Shown: positions 24,520 through 38,200, counted from the first letter of the stretch. The stretch: DNA of 64,000 nucleotides from Hymenolepis diminuta (GCA_900708905.1 CAADRB010000004.1:4254180-4318179); one strand, 5' to 3'. Numbers and translations: made by a program. Notes: generated by a model not told the origin, from the sequence alone.

Positions 24520-25867
24520 CTACTCATTGGAAAGACTAGACAATTCGAAACAAAGTAACTGTAGGCTGCAACAAAATCAAATTGTAATTAATCAAACTCC
24601 CTCTTCCTCTATTAAGTTATCCTCAGCTCAAAGGAAACCCCTCATTAGTTCGTTGAGTTGTGTTATGTTAAAATCATATTAGTAGAAAAATGTAGTTGAC
24701 AAGCTATCTAAATCAGCTTATTAATGAGCCCTGGACCTCGCAAACATGAACAAATCCGCGGGAATCAGGCGACAAATTCTTTAAATGAAACGTGGAATAA
24801 AAATTGTTGAACCTGAATCCAAAAGATCAAATTTTTTATGCTCTTATTAGAATTCCTTCATATCGTGACATTATTTTCTGCTTCATTTCTTGTCTTTAGT
24901 CCACACTAAAGTGCTTTACTGTTCCCGGTATTTAGATGTTTTCTAACTATAAAAATTTCATTCTTTGCTTTACAATGGACGCTATGAGACTGCCTTGACT
25001 TGAGCCGGTGTTGTCATTTCACAACACGATGCTGTAATGTACTTTCTCACTTGAGTTACGATATAGTTCATTGGCTAAGAACATTTCTTTATTCTACTTA
25101 CAGGGCAAATCTTAAGAAGTCTTGGGTTTTAGAATCTGTATGCACTGATTGTTAGAATTCAACTTCACCTCTAGTATCCGCTTGAAATGGTTAGGAAAAT
25201 ATAACTGATTTGTGAATGGATAATCCGAAAATTTGCTAGTCGATTAAAAGTATCCTTTAATTAAACATCGTTCTATATTTCCACTCCCGATTTATGATTC
25301 TAGTACAGTCTGAGCTAGCAATGTTCCTCGGAATGATGAGCTTGAAAGTAAAATATTTTCTCAAATTCGGATGAAAGTCTTTGTCAGGCTCCTAAATCTA
25401 TTCATAGGTATAAGATACAAGTGATTCAAAGTGGCACCATTGGCTATCCAACTAAAACAACTGGCCAACAGGTTATCATAATGTTAACTTATCCAGAAAC
25501 CCAGGGATTACATCATGAAAATTGAAAACTGACACATTTGGATATTATAAGGCGAATTTTACCCCATATAAAAATGTTACAAATCAGTGCTTCCAGAATT
25601 CAATCAAGACTCGATATTCTGATTCCCAGTTTCAACTCTCACTGGACTATTTGGTATGTTTAGATGCCATACCATGACAGAAACTTGTATGAAATTTTTC
25701 CATTGCTATGATTGATAATAATAACAGTAACATATTAACTGACTCTACTTGCCGCTCCTAAACTTTTTGAAAAGATATTTGACAAATGAGGATCCCATAC
25801 ACATTGAACATTACAACCTTTTGACAATGGTGCGTAAAGTGGTATGAAGACGATAGAAGTACCTTAT

Positions 25868-25951
25868 TTCTGTAAACAAAATCTCCACGGTCTTCAGGAC
25901 TCCCCTGATAGGCGGGGTTACCGCAATCAGGACACTTAAAAAACGCCAAAA
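25868..25951 (-). pseudogene. Locus 4 relic finger g
   Basis: 84 bp with one codon lost. FFKCPDCGN is readable; the His positions now read Arg and Tyr. The acceptor TTTAG is kept, the donor GT has become AT. Confidence 0.75.
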
Positions 25952-26307
25952 CTAAAAATAATGACAGACAATATATTGGGACAGGTTTTAAAGATATAAA
26001 CAGCTGAGTCCCTGCGTGTTAGCTGCAACATTTATACATTTTAATCATTTTACGACTAATACATCTGGTATGTTTAATTACATCTTTACATCCTTTTCTT
26101 TCCCCACTAAAACAACCGAATATGCTGTATAAAATTCGATTAAAGCATTGCCGCGGTTAGAGTAATGGCTAACAGCAATGAAGCAGAGCACCAAGAATTG
26201 ATTAGACCAGGATGTATTGAACAAACTGCTGTACAGACTCCCAAGGGGAAGAGAGAATTGATTAAGGGAGGGAACAAAGGAAGATTTATTTGACAAGCAA
26301 CAGTCTC

Positions 26308-26310
<3 letters not shown>

Positions 26311-26356
<46 letters not shown>
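26311..26356. repeat. (GT)23 microsatellite
   Basis: Uninterrupted GT run of 46 bp within the dead locus 4. Confidence 0.98.
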
Positions 26357-26357
<1 letters not shown>

Positions 26358-28134
26358 GAAAGGCTATTTATATTCATCACTTGGATGAGGACGCGCGTGA
26401 GGAGGTAATTTTATGTGTGCTTTAATTGGACGGGAGGATTGTAGGAAAAGGAAGGAGCAGTGTGGACAGGACTGGTTCCCAATATAGCCGACTTAGTGGT
26501 GTCTCTGCAACTATTATTCGAGGTACGCTTAGTTAACTTTTCCGATCAATGAGGATGAGCCACTTGAGGACACACGATGTTTATCCAGGGCGAGCCTGAG
26601 GTCACTATAAGATAGGCAATTTCATACATCACTGAGGGCAAGATAATTAGATTTTGGTAATTAGCGATGGCGTTAGATGGATTTACGGAGATGATGTGAC
26701 TCATCCTTCAGCATCCAGGTCTAGATTAGCAAATATAGGTAACCCTTCATTGGCTTCTGAATTTTCCCCATTTTAATCCCATTTAGGAGATAGCATAATT
26801 TTTAAATGAGGATAAGAAATGTGGTGCTCGGCATAGGTTCGGGGTGTAAAACGCCTCTTTAATTAGAATTGAGAGTTATTTCAAAGAAACATTGTAAACT
26901 TCTGTAATGTGATGCTGTTCTGTTTTGTTTTTAAATTAATGCAGAAACCATAGCAACTGGAGCCTGAACCGCATTTCCAATTAACAAATTTCCTTTATTC
27001 AAGAAAATAAACATAATAAAGTAATTTTTAATCATCAAAAATGAAAAATGAATGGCAAAACAGAAAATACATTCATGGGATCACTGAAAATGATCCACGT
27101 TTCTATGGAATTGGAATACTTTTAAAAGATTTCTGTCACTTCCCCCAAAAATATACTTTAACCGGTTCTATCTCATTTCTTCTACCCTCTCATGTCCCTT
27201 TAAGATATTGGTCGAACTTGATGCGTTAATAATTCCACTGTTTTGCATATTTGCTATGACCTGAAATGTCAACGCAGTGTAAATCTTGGGCAACTTCAAT
27301 TAAGATAAAGTGTCCACCAAGAAATTTACATTCTTCTGTTTTTTTCCATCCACTATGGCGCCTGAGAAGAACCTTTAATGATCTGAAATACTGAAAGATG
27401 ACTGTGCATTTTCCAAAAATTACTCCATTGGTCATATTCTTCACGAAATTACTTTAATTTTTCGCCTTTATGTCCCCACGCTTGAAACCTTTATCTGTCA
27501 TATCTAGACGAGATTATCGATTCTCGATTTATTTTATATTACTGTCCCGTTTCATCTGACAGTACATCTACACTCACGTCCTTGGCCAAGTGACACATAA
27601 GTTGCCTTGTTTTCTGCTCAGATACATGCACATGCACATGCTGGTCATACACCTGCACCTACACCGCCCCCTCATCGTCTTTGTTCCCTATCTCTCTTTT
27701 GCCCGCTTGAATCCTCATAATGACTTGATCAATACATTTTGACCTAATCAGCTACTGTTGTTGCCATTGTTAGTGTTTAGCTTCCAGCCGTTAGTTGTTG
27801 CCCTAACCTCAACAGTACTGCAGGGCCCGGAACACCTCTTTACTGATCTTCTCTAAAATTTTTTTCTCACATTATCTTGTTTCGAAGAAAATTTACTATA
27901 TTAATATCCAGAAACTCCAATAACATGTTCCCAATCCTTCTCACAATTTTTTCTGCAAACCGTGTTGCCTTCGTTCCATCTTGTCGAGTGGAGAATACAA
28001 TAGTAATCTAGTTCCTTCAGGACCTGCTTTCCGGACCCCAGGTTTGAAAGCTGTATATATCTATAAAATCTTCCCTATCACCTTTAGAATCATGCCATAT
28101 TCAGTTCGTTGCCATAATCAATTAAATAAGCTTC

Positions 28135-28220
28135 TTTGGTGATGGGGTCTTAAGTGTCCATCAAGGAGTGCGCGACAAAGGAAGCGTCTTTTGCATAACT
28201 CACAAGCATGGTCTCCAAAT
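28135..28220 (-). pseudogene. Locus 4 relic finger f
   Basis: 86 bp, one base short, so the finger frame (GDHACELCKRRF) is shifted against the exon phase. The donor GT is GA. All four ligands can still be read (C, C, H, H). GDH before the first Cys matches locus 3 finger 10 (GDHKC). Confidence 0.85.
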
Positions 28221-28258
28221 CTGCAAAATAAACAAATATGTGGAGCATAGTACCTTAC

Positions 28259-28345
28259 TTCTGTGCCCGGAATCCACACAAAAATTGAGGCTAAACTTGG
28301 AAATATAGATTTTACTACATTCGATATATGCAAATTGCCTCAAAT
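28259..28345 (-). pseudogene. Locus 4 relic finger e
   Basis: An open 87-bp exon with good splice sites (TTTGTAG and GTAAGG), but the first Cys is Tyr and the first His is Cys. Only two of four ligands remain, so it cannot fold as a normal finger. Confidence 0.8.
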
Positions 28346-28703
28346 CTACAAAAGAAAAGTAATGCATAACATCAAGATTTAAATCAAATTAATGACCGCA
28401 TTTTTCAAACCACAAATTTGAATAATTTTAGCTATTATTAGTTATTATCGCAAATTGCTTCAAGATTTATATAAAGGAACAATTTAAGATGCCTTTTCGA
28501 AGTTTTTTGAAATTTTTAATATTCAATCGATACATTACCGTAGCGTCAAATTTCAGGAAGAAGTCATATTAAGTAAAACACATCCGAAAGAGGTTAACAG
28601 CGTATGATAGTAAGGAACACGAACTTGATAAAAAGTTAATTATGTACAATAATAGGAATGTCTACTTTAATGGCATAACAGAACGCAAATGATATAAACT
28701 TGC

Positions 28704-28790
28704 CTCTATGAATACTACTAATGTGGTACTGAAGACTACGATTGGGAGCGAAGACTTCATCACATACGGTATATTGAAATGGTTTCTGGT
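28704..28790 (-). pseudogene. Locus 4 relic finger d
   Basis: Starts QKPFQY and keeps H-ISSI-H. The first Cys is Tyr. The acceptor is AC and the donor GC. The QKPFQ start matches locus 3 finger 8, its likely counterpart. Confidence 0.8.
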
Positions 28791-29583
28791 GTAAATAAAG
28801 AAGTTTGATTAATTAAATATGCAGTTTATTAATTATTTACGAAATCAACTATAAATCCTAAGAGTCAAGACTTGAACATGTTTAGCACACCCTTTCTTTT
28901 CTCTACATAATTAAATTAGTACTTTTAAGCCGCTCTGAAACCTAATTAATTGACTCATTTGACTTTGTTCAAGAAGCCGAATTCACCCATTGGTTTGCGC
29001 CGGTAAGTGCAAGCAAGACCTCTCCCCACTATTGACTCAAGGGTAAATTTTGAGCGGTGAAATGGATTGTGAAAGCTAAGGAGACGATAGCACAGGAGCG
29101 GGATAAGTCAGAATATGAAACATCACATAAAATACATGCCACTTTGCTATGACTGAGATAAAATTACTTAAGCAAATATCGTAGGGGATGAACGAAATTT
29201 GTCAGTTCGTTGCGTCATGACACTGAAACTTGTGCATACTACTGTATTAGAAATCTTCAGAGACCTCGGCCGGTCTAATTTTCAACACGATTTGTTCAGA
29301 GCCAAAAACACGCTTCACACTTCCTATTTATTCGACAAAAGATTGTCAGGAGTTACATCCAAGAATATTTCAATCATCTATCTAGCATCTAGCAAGGAAC
29401 GCCTTAATTTCCGAATATCACCAACTCTAGTTTTGTCTTGGTTGTAGCGGGAAGAACTAATTTTCAGCAAAATTTCAGAATGAACGCAGCAAGAGTATAT
29501 TAATAGGGTAATTAAATATCCCCTACACAAACCAGATATTGAGAATATATATGGAAAAAGAAGAGGCAAATGAGAAAGGCTTG

Positions 29584-29670
29584 CTTCATACACAGTCATC
29601 AAGTAGTTCTTAAGTTTGTGGAACTGAGAGAAAGCTTTCTCACAGATCTCACACTTGAAAGGCCTTACGT
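29584..29670 (-). pseudogene. Locus 4 relic finger c
   Basis: The 87-bp length and frame are kept (VRPFKCEICEKAFSQ, HKLKN) but both His are Tyr (CAC to TAC, CAT to TAT). The acceptor TTTGCAG is intact; the donor GT has become CA. Confidence 0.85.
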
Positions 29671-29935
29671 CTGCAAAATAAAATCGGAATTAATAGCTCG
29701 GGAGCGAAATTAATTTACTTGATGATTATCGTGGATAGAAAATATTTGAAAAATACTTTGTGGATATGAAAACAACAATTACTGTTAAAGGCTTCTTTGC
29801 CTTCATTTTTCAAAATAACAAATGTTTGCTTTCTAACAGCAGGTCCAATTAACCATCATGATCGTAATCACCTATGCATAACTTCCAATCAAATAGGAAT
29901 TTGTGATAGGATGAAACAAATAAAGAAAAGCTCAC

Positions 29936-30023
29936 TTTCATAAACATCCAAGGTGTGGAGATTGAGAGGACCGATTCGATGGAAGGCCTTTTTACAAATC
30001 TCACAAACAGAAATAGCTCAAAT
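29936..30023 (-). pseudogene. Locus 4 relic finger b
   Basis: CEIC-KKAF and a helix ending NLHTLDVYES are readable: the second His is Tyr. The linker before CEIC is out of frame by one base. The GTGAGC donor is kept. Confidence 0.75.
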
Positions 30024-30109
30024 TACATTAATATCTTGAGGGTTTTAAACAGTATAAAAGTCAATCCCACATCCATAAATAATAACGACAGAAGTGAGAT
30101 AAAGTAGGT

Positions 30110-30190
30110 ATATGAAATTAGAGGAAACACATAACCGGAGGCATGGAGGATAGGACTTCTCACGTAGGTCACAACTGAAAGGCTTCGGAT
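30110..30190 (-). pseudogene. Locus 4 relic finger a
   Basis: Reads linker DPKPF, then C-DL-R: the second Cys is now Arg. The helix part is shortened and no His pair remains. The AG acceptor has become CG. Confidence 0.7.
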
Positions 30191-33100
30191 CGTCAAAGCG
30201 ACATAAAAATCAAAGGCTCGAAAGGTAATAATAACGTTATTAATGCAAAATCATATGCTTCAAGACTTTAAAAACACGCTGTTATTTGTGATTTATATGC
30301 CCTAAATAAATACTACTTTTCTTCTAGTATACACGTACTGATGTAAATTATGATTTAACACGCAAATGATAATCATATCTACCTTAACCTTGCTGTATGA
30401 AGATATAAATAGGTTGAGCAATAGCAGAATTAAATCGACCTTTCAATAAGCTGGCTTGTTAGTTACAAAACATTTTGTTTGTCTTTGGTGATCACCATAA
30501 CAGTCATGACATTTCAGTTCACTTTCATATTCAGAAATCGGCCAGAAGCATTCTTTGCAACCACATTTGAACAAATCATTGCTGTTTTGCCAAAATCTCT
30601 CCATGTTTTTAGCGAAATCAGGGTAATATCAAAGGCCGTGTTCAGCTGCAGCCTGACATTTCAACCATTCCTCTGCTCGGCCACATTTCCATCTGACCTT
30701 ATTCGTAGAGTAAACAATCAGGGGTTTCATAGAATTCGACGATTTGACCTTTTCAGTTATATTTTCCCTTCTGAATTCCATTTTCATTTGGCACGATATT
30801 TGCTTATGTCCTCGCTTACCATAAAAATAACATATAAGAGTTGTGGGAACAGAGTCGGGCAAAGTGCAATTCATTGCAGAGCCAGAATTCATTTAGAACA
30901 CTACTGGGAGAGGAGACATTCTAGGACATTTTTTTACCAGAAATTCTTTCAATTCATTTCACACAATTGTGTTTGCCAGATTTCTATTGATTCACAGCAC
31001 TGCACATTTGGTGTTCAATTTCATGTATTTATTAAAAAGATCCACTTATGTGATCCTATCACTTTCTCGGATCATTCTGAAGATTCGAAAACGGACATCA
31101 GGTTCACAAAATTTCCTGAAGACTACAGAAAAATAATAAATATTTGAAATGATATTTCGAAATAGCAGAAAAATCGTGGAGTTCAAAACATGAACCCATA
31201 CAGTAAGCACAGGTCATAGAGTCTTCATCATGTGTTTTGCATATTAAGACATTTTAAGCATTTTCGGAGTTCGGGAGACTTTTCACTAAGCAATTCAGAT
31301 AGAATCAAGACAATTTCGTTGAAAGTAGGTTCTGAAATTGTCCTGAGGAAGACGAGACCTGTGGGCCTCTCACATCCACCACCGTAACAACAGACTGACT
31401 GTCATTTCAACTAGGATATGGGCGACATCATTTCGGAAAACATCTTCACATTTTGCAAACCAGCTAACAAAAGTACGACCTTTATCGGGATCATAATGGA
31501 ACTCACTGAGACAGGAAATGTTGAGTTTTCTGTTTCCATACCCACGATTATGGGAAGATTCTTTTGTAGCATCTTAAAATTTTTCAGCAATTCCTTCCAG
31601 AAGTGCATTTTTTCACTATCCTTGGACATCTTCTGAATAGACATTCAAATATTGAGCTATTTCTAACTTTGTATCTTCTCCATTTATGACTTATAACGTC
31701 CGGCGCCTCATTGAGTACTGAAATTAATAAAAAACTAGATGTAAAATCCGTCTGTACCACCTTATCAAGCAAATATGCTGTAAAACTTTTAAAACATGAC
31801 CGTTAAGTAGAATCGTTGAAGAAAATATTTATTTAAAGTACTTAAGAGCAATATTTGTATTACACAATTTAAAATAGAGAAATGCTTAATAGCACATTTA
31901 GCAACTAAGACTGTTATAATTGACACACTTGAAGATGCCGATTAGCAGTCTACCCCAAAACAGCAAAACACCAGGCCACGTAGGCGTAGTAACATGTGAG
32001 GACCTTCAACTGCACATGATTGAAAAGGTTTGTAATTACACATGTCTATTTATTTTGCTACTTTTACTTAGAAAATATACGTGAATATTAAAAGTCATGT
32101 GACAAAACAATTAAACCTAGGCGCAGCCAAAAAACCCGCCGTTATTTCAGAAGGTCAATCGAACTTATTTTCAGATATATGCAAAATAACTTAGAATTTT
32201 TTGAAACAATAAACTAAGTAATGTCATATTTATACTTAATATTTATCTCTCGCAGTAGATTAAATTTGCATATAGAATTCTTTAACCATTCAATAGCAAA
32301 GAGTATTTCATTATTAATTTTGCAATCGTATTCAGGACTATGATACCTTTCTAAACAATCGATATCTAATTAATATAAACCCTAAAGACCAGAAACGGTT
32401 AATTAACAATATAGACATGATCGTCTGTTTAAAATATCCATGTTATTGCAAATAAATTTCACGGCAGGTGGTTAAATATGACTTGATACACATATTAACG
32501 GTACTGAGTGCAATACTTCGTAATTTTTGAACGCTTTCCTTAATTCAGAGGGTAAATAAAGCATTTTAAATATTCATATATGCATAATAAGATAAAAGCA
32601 GAACCCTTTATATAAATTGGAATCAATGAGTAATTTATAGGTTTGCTATAACCGATATAATACCTGTAACGAACACTTGAAATTAACTTTTTCCACATGA
32701 TTAACCCATTTAATTAAATCGCACATTTTGAACTTTCGTTATTTATAACGCAAAAATAATAGTGTTTTTTCTTTCAAATGGAGGATTAAATATTTCATTA
32801 TATTTAAAATAGTTTCCTTTATTCCGAATTACAATAGGCATGGCAGAGAAAATTTCTTAAAGGATTTTCACAAAAATTTTTGATTCTCGCAGGGTAAAGT
32901 AGGATTGCAAAAAAGGATTTCAGTTTCTGAAGAGTATATGCCATTTGGGAAACATTAAGCGCTTCGTTTGATTTGGATTTCAGGTTCGTAAATTAAGTAG
33001 AGAATTTCTTACTCACGTTTTAACGGAGATCCAATAGTTCCATAAAAACTGATGCTATCCCCATTTACAATGCGGTGTGCCTGCTAGCTTTATCTTTTTA

Positions 33101-35190
33101 TTTTATCTTTTTGCTAAAAGTGTTAAAATGTGTTTTAAACCACCTAAATTCCGACAATTTGAATTCACTCTTGAGCGCATATATGTTAATTTTTCTTGGA
33201 GACTGTGCAATATACTATTGTCATACTATTTAATTATTTAATTAGGATAATTAATAGCTTTTATAATAAGAGGTCATCAATTCTAAAACTTATACGATTA
33301 GTATTTTCTTGTAGTTTATACTACCTGAAACCTCGATATTGATCAATTTAATTTAAAACGTATTGTTCTCTCTTATCACACTTTGACCATAAGCAAGCAT
33401 TAAGTAATGCAAAAATCACAAAATACTAGACTCCGATTGTCCGCAAATTAACTATGAGTGATATGATTTCGATTTATCCTTTGGACTTCACCTAGAGTTT
33501 GTTGAGAGATGTAACGCTCCTTTAAAATAAAATTTTAAGTAATGAACTTATAATTAATTATTACACAATTAGGAAGAATAAGGGAGACACAATACGAGAT
33601 CAAATTCAATTTTCATGCTTTGTTTAATAATTAAAACAACGTATACAATTACTTGAAAGTTAAGTTGATTTGACTTTCTTAATATTCAGTTTCATTTTGC
33701 AGAATTTTTTCATCTCAACTTTGATATTTTGCCTATTCTTAATTTAGATCTAAAGAATGCTTATAATCTTAAATTTCATTAAAAATTAGATTATTCTTTG
33801 TACGAAATTCAAAAGCTTTTCAAATTCAAAATGATGGACTTTTATTATATCTTCAGAGAGCAATTAATCCTATTTAAACCTCTTAATAGCAGGAAATAGC
33901 AACAGAATTAGGGCAATCAGAGTCAGTATTTTAAATCAAATTTATAATAAAAAATGGGATTTAAGCCACAGTTTTAGCAAGGGTTCTGTAAAAATCGGTA
34001 CCAATTGTTCAGTTTAATTTGAGTTCATTGGTGTTCTTTAGCACATTTTTTTAGATGCAAATGATCAAATTATGATTGACATGTGCTCGAGATTATATCA
34101 TTCGCCTGGTAAAATCAATGGGTTTGGTTTTCGACTGCTGTCATTAATAATATATCAGTCTTAGTAAAGTCAAATTATAATAACCGAATGGGAATATTGC
34201 GTTTATATCCTACTTACGTTTCGAACCTAAGAGCTAATTTAAGAATAATTTCCTCCTCCTTTCGCAATTTGAAATCAATATTATATTCTTCGCTCGATAT
34301 TCAGTCGCATTTTAATGTTTATGCGAAAAAGAAATTTCAAAAATGTTAAGAAAAATAATTTTAAATGGATGGGAAATATTTTAGACCTAGCGACCTTAAA
34401 ATATAACAGGCGCCTTTTGTGAACGTATTTTCCCTGCATTTATACTTCGATTTTAATGTCTGAATTGAGTGAGTTGCTAAACGAGTTAAACTATTTTTAA
34501 TCTATTTTTAGATAAAATGCCTCATCTGTTATTGAGATTTACCCAGGCTCTACCCAAATAGACTAAAATTAATATTTATCATATAATGTCTATGGTCATA
34601 GAATATTAAAGCACGCTACTTATTTGGCTCTCTCAAAATTGTGTTTTATTCTTGTCTTGTTTATCTGTTTTTTTTCATTTTCGACATATGTCATGGTCCC
34701 AAAATTTTCGCTTAAATTCTCTCCACTTTTCATCATTAAAACGTCAGTTCATCGGATACACAAGCATTTGATGAAAACACTCTAAAATTAGGATTATGAA
34801 TTTACTAGATTAATTTTATTTGTCTGAATTCCGATTCGGATTGTAATTTTATATTATAAACATTAACTGTATCTTGATTTCGTGAGAATGAATTACGAAT
34901 GTTATTATTAATGAATAAATTGGATCTGATTCCATATAATGGAATGTATTACCTTCTGTGTTAACTCTTGAAACATGTTTTTGTCAGATCTGGATTCATT
35001 TCTGAATCGATTAGCATTTTTTATTCATTCAAATGTCCGTTTTCTCGTTTTTACTATTATTTGTAATCACCTACAATTGAATTTCAGGTTTGAATGTGAT
35101 GTTTTAAACCATTAACCGTTTTGACAATGAGTAAGAATGTTGGGGCAATTATCTCATTCACATTTTTAATGAAAATCCCTTGAATTTTAG
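30191..35190. other. Space between divergent loci 4 and 3
   Basis: No intact gene was found. Positions 30480-30900 hold a Cys/His-rich broken frame on the minus strand, including CYFYGKRGHKQISC, which looks like a gag zinc knuckle with its second Cys changed to Tyr; this may be a retroelement relic. From 31800 to 35150 the sequence is very AT-rich and has no useful open frame. The start exon and promoter of locus 3 should lie here but I cannot identify them. Confidence 0.5.
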
Positions 35191-35271
35191 AAGCGGCGTC
35201 AGTATTTACGGATCAGGACGGAGTTCATTCTACCTCTGAATGTTATATTCAACCTAGAAACCGTGATACTA
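35191..35271 (+). CDS. Locus 3 N-terminal exon A
   Basis: 81 bp between TTTTAG and GTGAGT, phase 2-in, 1-out. It encodes AASVFTDQDG and, further on, YIQP. Length, phases and these residues match exon A of locus 1 on the opposite strand, although the peptide is otherwise diverged. Confidence 0.65.
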
Positions 35272-38200
35272 GTGAGTCACGTTTTATTTATAATCATTGG
35301 TTTTTTATGATTTCTTTTTCCTTTATCTTATTCAAGTGTGCTTTTGTTATACGAATAATTTCTTAATAGGGAGTGATGGTCAATTTACTGTGACAAAACT
35401 CACTTTTTGTGCCTGAATGAACAGCCATTTTTTTACCTCGCTAGGATTAATCTAATGTTTATTAGATAATAGGAAGCATTCGAACTGTTAAAAAATGTAT
35501 CTCCTTTTTAGTTAACATTTAATGAAACAGAGCAATGAATGTCCATACCATACTAAACTATTGGTTTAGTACCAGTACATAATTTTGTGGTGTAAAGTTC
35601 TATATGGAATCCAACTTCCCCTAATTATTTTTTTATTTTTCTGTTTTTCCCTATAATTTTCTTATCCAATTTATCTTTTTTTATAAGTTAATCCAATTAA
35701 TTATACCACTTTATTTATCAAGTTTAGCTCGCCTGAATGCTTTTATAGATCTGCATTCACCAGTGCAGGCTTGTGTTCGCCCAACTCTTTTATTGGTCAG
35801 TTTGCATTAAACCAATGACTTTCAACTTCCTTTCAGTACGTCTTTCCTGCCAACATTTCATAATTTCATTTAGCGGATTTTAATGGAAAGATATTTATAT
35901 CACTTCTATTGTTATACCTCTGGATTGTGGCTATTTTTGGAGCAGCAGTTTTGGTTAAATTGTAACATTTGGAACCTACGTACCAAAACCCACAATATTT
36001 CAGAAAGAAAATGCCTTATTTAGACCACTTGTGCCACTTACCACTGTGCTGATAGACAAACAAGGCGGGCAGAAGTCAGTCAAACTCAAATCGCAAGGGG
36101 AGGGTTGGAACTTTAAAAATAGACTTGCAACCTCACTAAGCCAAACGGAATTATGCACGCCTGTACCCAGAGTGGAATAATCAGCCGAAAATGGAAGAAA
36201 CTTGATCATGGGTTGTATCAATATATGCTGTAGTTATATGCCATAGTGGTTTTATTACGGACTTAATCGCATGCTGTCCATATAGGGCCACATTTATTCC
36301 TCCATACAATATTTCGTTGTACCTTTTGATCATTCTAGCATTCACCCTATTATACATGTAGTTACTTACGCATGCCCGCTATTTGTCAATTTGGGATCAA
36401 ATTCATCTTATTGCTCTTCATACTCCAATGCTTAGCATATACAATCCGTCAGTATCCCTGCCTGTTAGAACATCTTATATCCATCGGCACTAACATTATT
36501 ATTGTTGTGCATTATTCCGATAAATAATACATTCCTGCTACTATTCAATTCTTTTCTGTATTCAACTCAACTCGTAGGTACTGTGTTATTACTAGTGAAG
36601 GCTTAGCGGGTAAAAACCCAAATACTTCAATCAGCTTCTGGCAAAATTCAAAATATAACATGTATTCATCTCCATGGCTTTTGAAGAGTTCGGAAGACTG
36701 AGTCAAGGTGGCAGCTTCCTCTCATCCTTCGTATGCTGTTGATGTTTATTTCCACCTCAGACATCTTATGCACCTTATGCTCTTTTACATAAACGTCCCT
36801 TATCTTTGAGGTACTTTTTAATTAAATATATGAACACCCATGCGTATGTCCATGTACGCGTGTCTACACGTTTAATTCATATATTAGAACAGTACCTGTA
36901 TATAATCCCCGTATTCAATATACTCTAAGTGGTATTCAATTCTTCAGCCTTCTGTGAGTGAATAAGTGTCGTGTAACTGGTGGGATTGTTAACATTTAAA
37001 ATTCAAAATACTTCAAGCAGCCTTCAGTACAATTCAAAGCATTACAATTTTTTCTTTGGTTTCCGAAGGTTAATAATTATCTCTCAGATTTTTCGTTATA
37101 TTCATAACAACTCATATTTTCCCGAATTTTTTTTTGATTCTGGGCACTGGTCGACATTTTGTGTTTTATTTCTTTCGACAAGGCAAAAAGTACAATTTTC
37201 ACCATGAGAAAGTGTTTTAATGCGTGACGGAAGTGTTTTAATATGTTGATCAAGCCCGCTGTTATGCGTTATAGTACGTCTGTTCAGACTCCAGAGAGAG
37301 AGAAATTGTGAATCGAACTTTGTCTATTCGGTTGACAATGGAATTGTATGGGAGTAGATCTTGAGAGTACGTAGATCGTTGGCCTTCACGGTCCCGTTTC
37401 ATCTGCCGATGTTGAGGTGTCCAATCTATTTGTCGCTGATTTCTTGATTTCCGAAATTTCGATATTTTCGAGTGATTTGTTTGGCGAATGATGCGAAAGG
37501 CCACATAAAAATAAAAAACATTTTTACTGAATGCTTGTAGTGTTTTGGGAGTTGGCTTTTTCAAATTCACTATTAAGTCGACTTAAGGTTTATCAGTCCT
37601 CCCTTAGTCTGCTGTAGATAGTAATACATCTGTATCTTGCATTGAAGAGTGATGTCTTTTTCCCGAAGTAATTTGACAGCAGTTCATCAGCTTCGTTGAA
37701 TGTTAGATCCGTAGGTTTTTGGGTAAGATTGAATTAGGGAGCCTTTCATACTCGTTTGTATCAACTTATCGCAATAGAATTTGAAAACTTTTATCATCAG
37801 GGGCATTTTTCATCTCTATTTGGAATATGTCTTCATATTATTTGAATCCAGTGCATCAAGAATCTTATAGAATTTGACAATTGGCTTCAGGTTGTATGCT
37901 TTCTCTTCTTGGATACAGTCCACTGCATCTTTTTTAATGTTTAAGTTTCAGCATTTGCTCCCTCTTTTCATGGACATTTATGTTTGTGGCTTCTAGAAAT
38001 TACTGATTGGTTCATTAATTTGGATGGTTTATCTATCACTTTGGCTATTTTTTATCCAACCAATATATTAACGAGATGATAAATGCTAATTTGGGAGAGG
38101 AGTTACTTCATAGGAGGTTAAATGGGAAGGAGTTTCCATAGAAAAAGGGCATAAGGCAGAATTTTTTAGTAACTCAGTATTAATGAAAAATGTTAAGTGC

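Larger units (their letters stand above)
24300..30190 (-). pseudogene. Locus 4: dead zinc-finger paralog with decayed single-finger exons
   Basis: At least nine finger-exon relics lie in order on the minus strand: 30190, 30023, 29670, 28790, 28345, 28220, 25951, 24519 and 24382 (5' ends). Each keeps the N-terminal linker and part of the C-x2-C or H-x4-H pattern, and several keep the 87-bp length. Nearly every one has lost at least one zinc ligand, and many have lost a splice site; two have frameshifts and one has in-frame stops. The relics at 28790 and 28220 resemble locus 3 fingers 8 and 10 in order, so locus 4 is probably the divergent twin of locus 3. No intact N-terminal exon is seen. A second-hand role such as a noncoding transcript cannot be excluded. 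Confidence 0.85.

Noticed and set aside
28400..28470. CTTGAAGCAATTTGC-like start as a further relic finger
   Set aside because: Only the linker is vaguely readable and a stop follows at once; too short to support.
30479..31147. 222-codon plus-strand open frame
   Set aside because: No recognisable motif, begins without splice or start support, and the opposite strand carries Cys/His-rich fragments. It is better explained as the antisense of decayed coding sequence.
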